The notes under the pieces are model-generated. The model was not told the DNA's origin. It saw only the letters and a program-made list of their open reading frames with translations, and made no database searches. Shown one piece after another: positions 10,780 through 11,457 of a stretch of DNA of 11,457 nucleotides. Position numbers and translations under genes: made by a program. Position 1 is the stretch's first letter. Every line of letters starts with the position of its first letter. The DNA comes from a bacterium (GTDB lineage Bacteria > Patescibacteriota > Minisyncoccia > Moranbacterales > DUUL01): contig DAOWHU010000092.1 of NCBI GenBank assembly GCA_030641245.1, forward strand, positions 1 through 11,457, in the 5' to 3' direction.

Positions 10780-11376
10780 TCAAATGTTAAATATTTTGTA
10801 TTCTCCCTCTTTCAAAGCATAAGTCGGAAGATTTTTGTCTTTATATTGTTTTAATTCCGAATAAGCCTTCTTCCAATCAATAGGCCCTCTTGAATCTTCT
10901 GCTCCATAATTTGATTTAAAGTGAGCAAGAAATTTAATTGGAAATATTCCCAATCCTTTCATTGAAGTACGTTCATCACATGACCATGCATATTTTGCTA
11001 AAACCATTGAACTAGCTGAATTTGTTCCAACGGATTTACCGTTAAATAATTTTACTACATCGTATTTGTTTAGGATGTCATGCAAAGATTTGATCCCTCC
11101 TCCGTGCATGTATATAGCGTCAGCTTCTGCAACTTCTTTTTTGAAGTTTTCAATAGTTGCATTGGTATGAACTGGACTTACTCCTTCGGGCATGAATGGC
11201 TCAAAAAGTTTTGTATAATGTTCAAAACGTTCATTGCAATCATCAGGAAGAGTTGCGAAAAAACACCAAAGCAATTTTGGTTTATCTCCAAGACCTTCCA
11301 AGAGTTCAGCAAAATATTCTTTTGCTAAATCTGGTTGATTTTTTAACCCGCCTGATTGAAGTATGTATTTAGTCAT
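10780..11376 (-). CDS. Peptidase S51 family (dipeptidase E-like) protein
   Basis: Cytoplasmic serine peptidase-type fold related to class I glutamine amidotransferases; PepE of this family cleaves Asp-X dipeptides, but many relatives are uncharacterised. Length 198 aa is a little short for PepE (about 230 aa). The Gly-rich loop IYMHGGG (88-94) matches the family motif. The nucleophile elbow is GTNSASSM (117-124) with S120 as the likely nucleophile; the usual form is GxSAGA, so the Gly after Ser-Ala is Ser here. GLGIFPIKFLAHF (141-153) matches the segment that carries the family His (H152). The start at 11376 gives the typical MTKYILQSGG opening. No Shine-Dalgarno is present. It has its own promoter candidate and is flanked by inverted copies of an 11-mer, so it may be an accessory gene. 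Confidence 0.78.
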   Translation of the reverse strand: MTKYILQSGGLKNQPDLAKEYFAELLEGLGDKPKLLWCFFATLPDDCNERFEHYTKLFEPFMPEGVSPVHTNATIENFKKEVAEADAIYMHGGGIKSLHDILNKYDVVKLFNGKSVGTNSASSMVLAKYAWSCDERTSMKGLGIFPIKFLAHFKSNYGAEDSRGPIDWKKAYSELKQYKDKNLPTYALKEGEYKIFNI

Positions 11377-11396
11377 GAATGTTGTTACTTAATTTT

Positions 11397-11426
11397 ATAA
11401 TACCACCAAAAGTTCCAAAGTAGCAA
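11397..11426 (-). promoter_or_regulatory. Candidate promoter of the peptidase gene
   Basis: On the minus strand TTGCTA (11426-11421) and TATTAT (11402-11397), 18-bp spacer. GTTACTTAAT at 11384-11393, one base from the decamer of the MITE-like ends, lies at the expected transcript start. Confidence 0.35.
11408..11418. repeat. Inverted 11-mer partner of the terminator-linked repeat
   Basis: AAAAGTTCCAA is the exact reverse complement of TTGGAACTTTT at 10762-10772 in repeat copy 2. The pair brackets the peptidase gene. Similarity beyond the 11-mer is weak. Confidence 0.35.
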
Positions 11427-11443
11427 ACTCCTATCAAAAAACA

Positions 11444-11452
11444 CCCCCCCCC
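11444..11452. repeat. C9 homopolymer at the window end
   Basis: Nine consecutive C residues in otherwise AT-rich DNA, about 70 nt upstream of the peptidase ATG. Possibly a phase-variable tract, a sequencing error or the cause of a contig break. Confidence 0.6.
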
Positions 11453-11457
11453 GAATA

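Noticed and set aside
10320..10780. CRISPR array in the repeat-rich block
   Set aside because: Repeats are few, differ in type and orientation, and are not regularly spaced.
1..11457. UGA-recoded (Gracilibacteria/Absconditabacteria) genetic code
   Set aside because: All large genes read through with standard stops, Trp is encoded by TGG, and the small gene and the leader peptide use TGA as a plausible stop.

Overview
The window is AT-rich and looks bacterial. Its layout and gene content suggest a Patescibacteria (CPR)-type metagenome contig; this is an inference from a compact type IV pilus operon lacking outer-membrane parts, a ClpC-type unfoldase, a ComF protein, short AT-rich spacers and almost no Shine-Dalgarno sequences. 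All reading frames are compatible with the standard bacterial code. The odd window length, the 54-codon partial gene at the left edge and the poly-C run at the right edge suggest it may be a whole contig.

Layout. (1) Positions 1-325: the N-terminus of a secreted or membrane protein of Bacteroidota character, then two intergenic hairpins. (2) Positions 326-6151, minus strand: six tightly spaced genes in transcription order pilM, pilN-like, pilO-like, pilB, a CheY-like receiver, pilT. These form the cytoplasmic and inner-membrane motor part of a type IV pilus; pilC and the pilins are absent. (3) Positions 6152-6347: divergent promoter region. (4) Positions 6348-9602, plus strand: clpC, with a -10 box placed so that the mRNA could be leaderless, then comF. 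Pilus motor plus ComF fits DNA uptake or surface motility. (5) Positions 9603-10206: a structured 3' region and a two-way terminator, then a minus-strand 65-codon gene of unknown function. (6) Positions 10207-10779: a gene-free block packed with repeats, palindromes and three plus-strand terminators. (7) Positions 10780-11376: a minus-strand peptidase S51 (dipeptidase E-like) gene.

The most striking signal is in front of the 65-codon gene. A TTGACA promoter is followed by a 25-codon reading frame with five Phe codons in seven positions, and then by four RNA segments that can pair 1:2, 2:3 or 3:4, with a U-tract after 3:4. The first arm overlaps the leader codons just before the Phe run, and the leader stop codon lies inside segment 2. 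This is the topology of classic ribosome-mediated attenuation (trp, pheA, pheST), but here it precedes a small protein that I cannot identify and that is the only gene in the window with a strong Shine-Dalgarno. The second notable signal is a 294-bp MITE-like unit (10344-10637) with 22-bp terminal inverted repeats and a 6-bp direct repeat abutting both ends. It carries a possible small-RNA gene.
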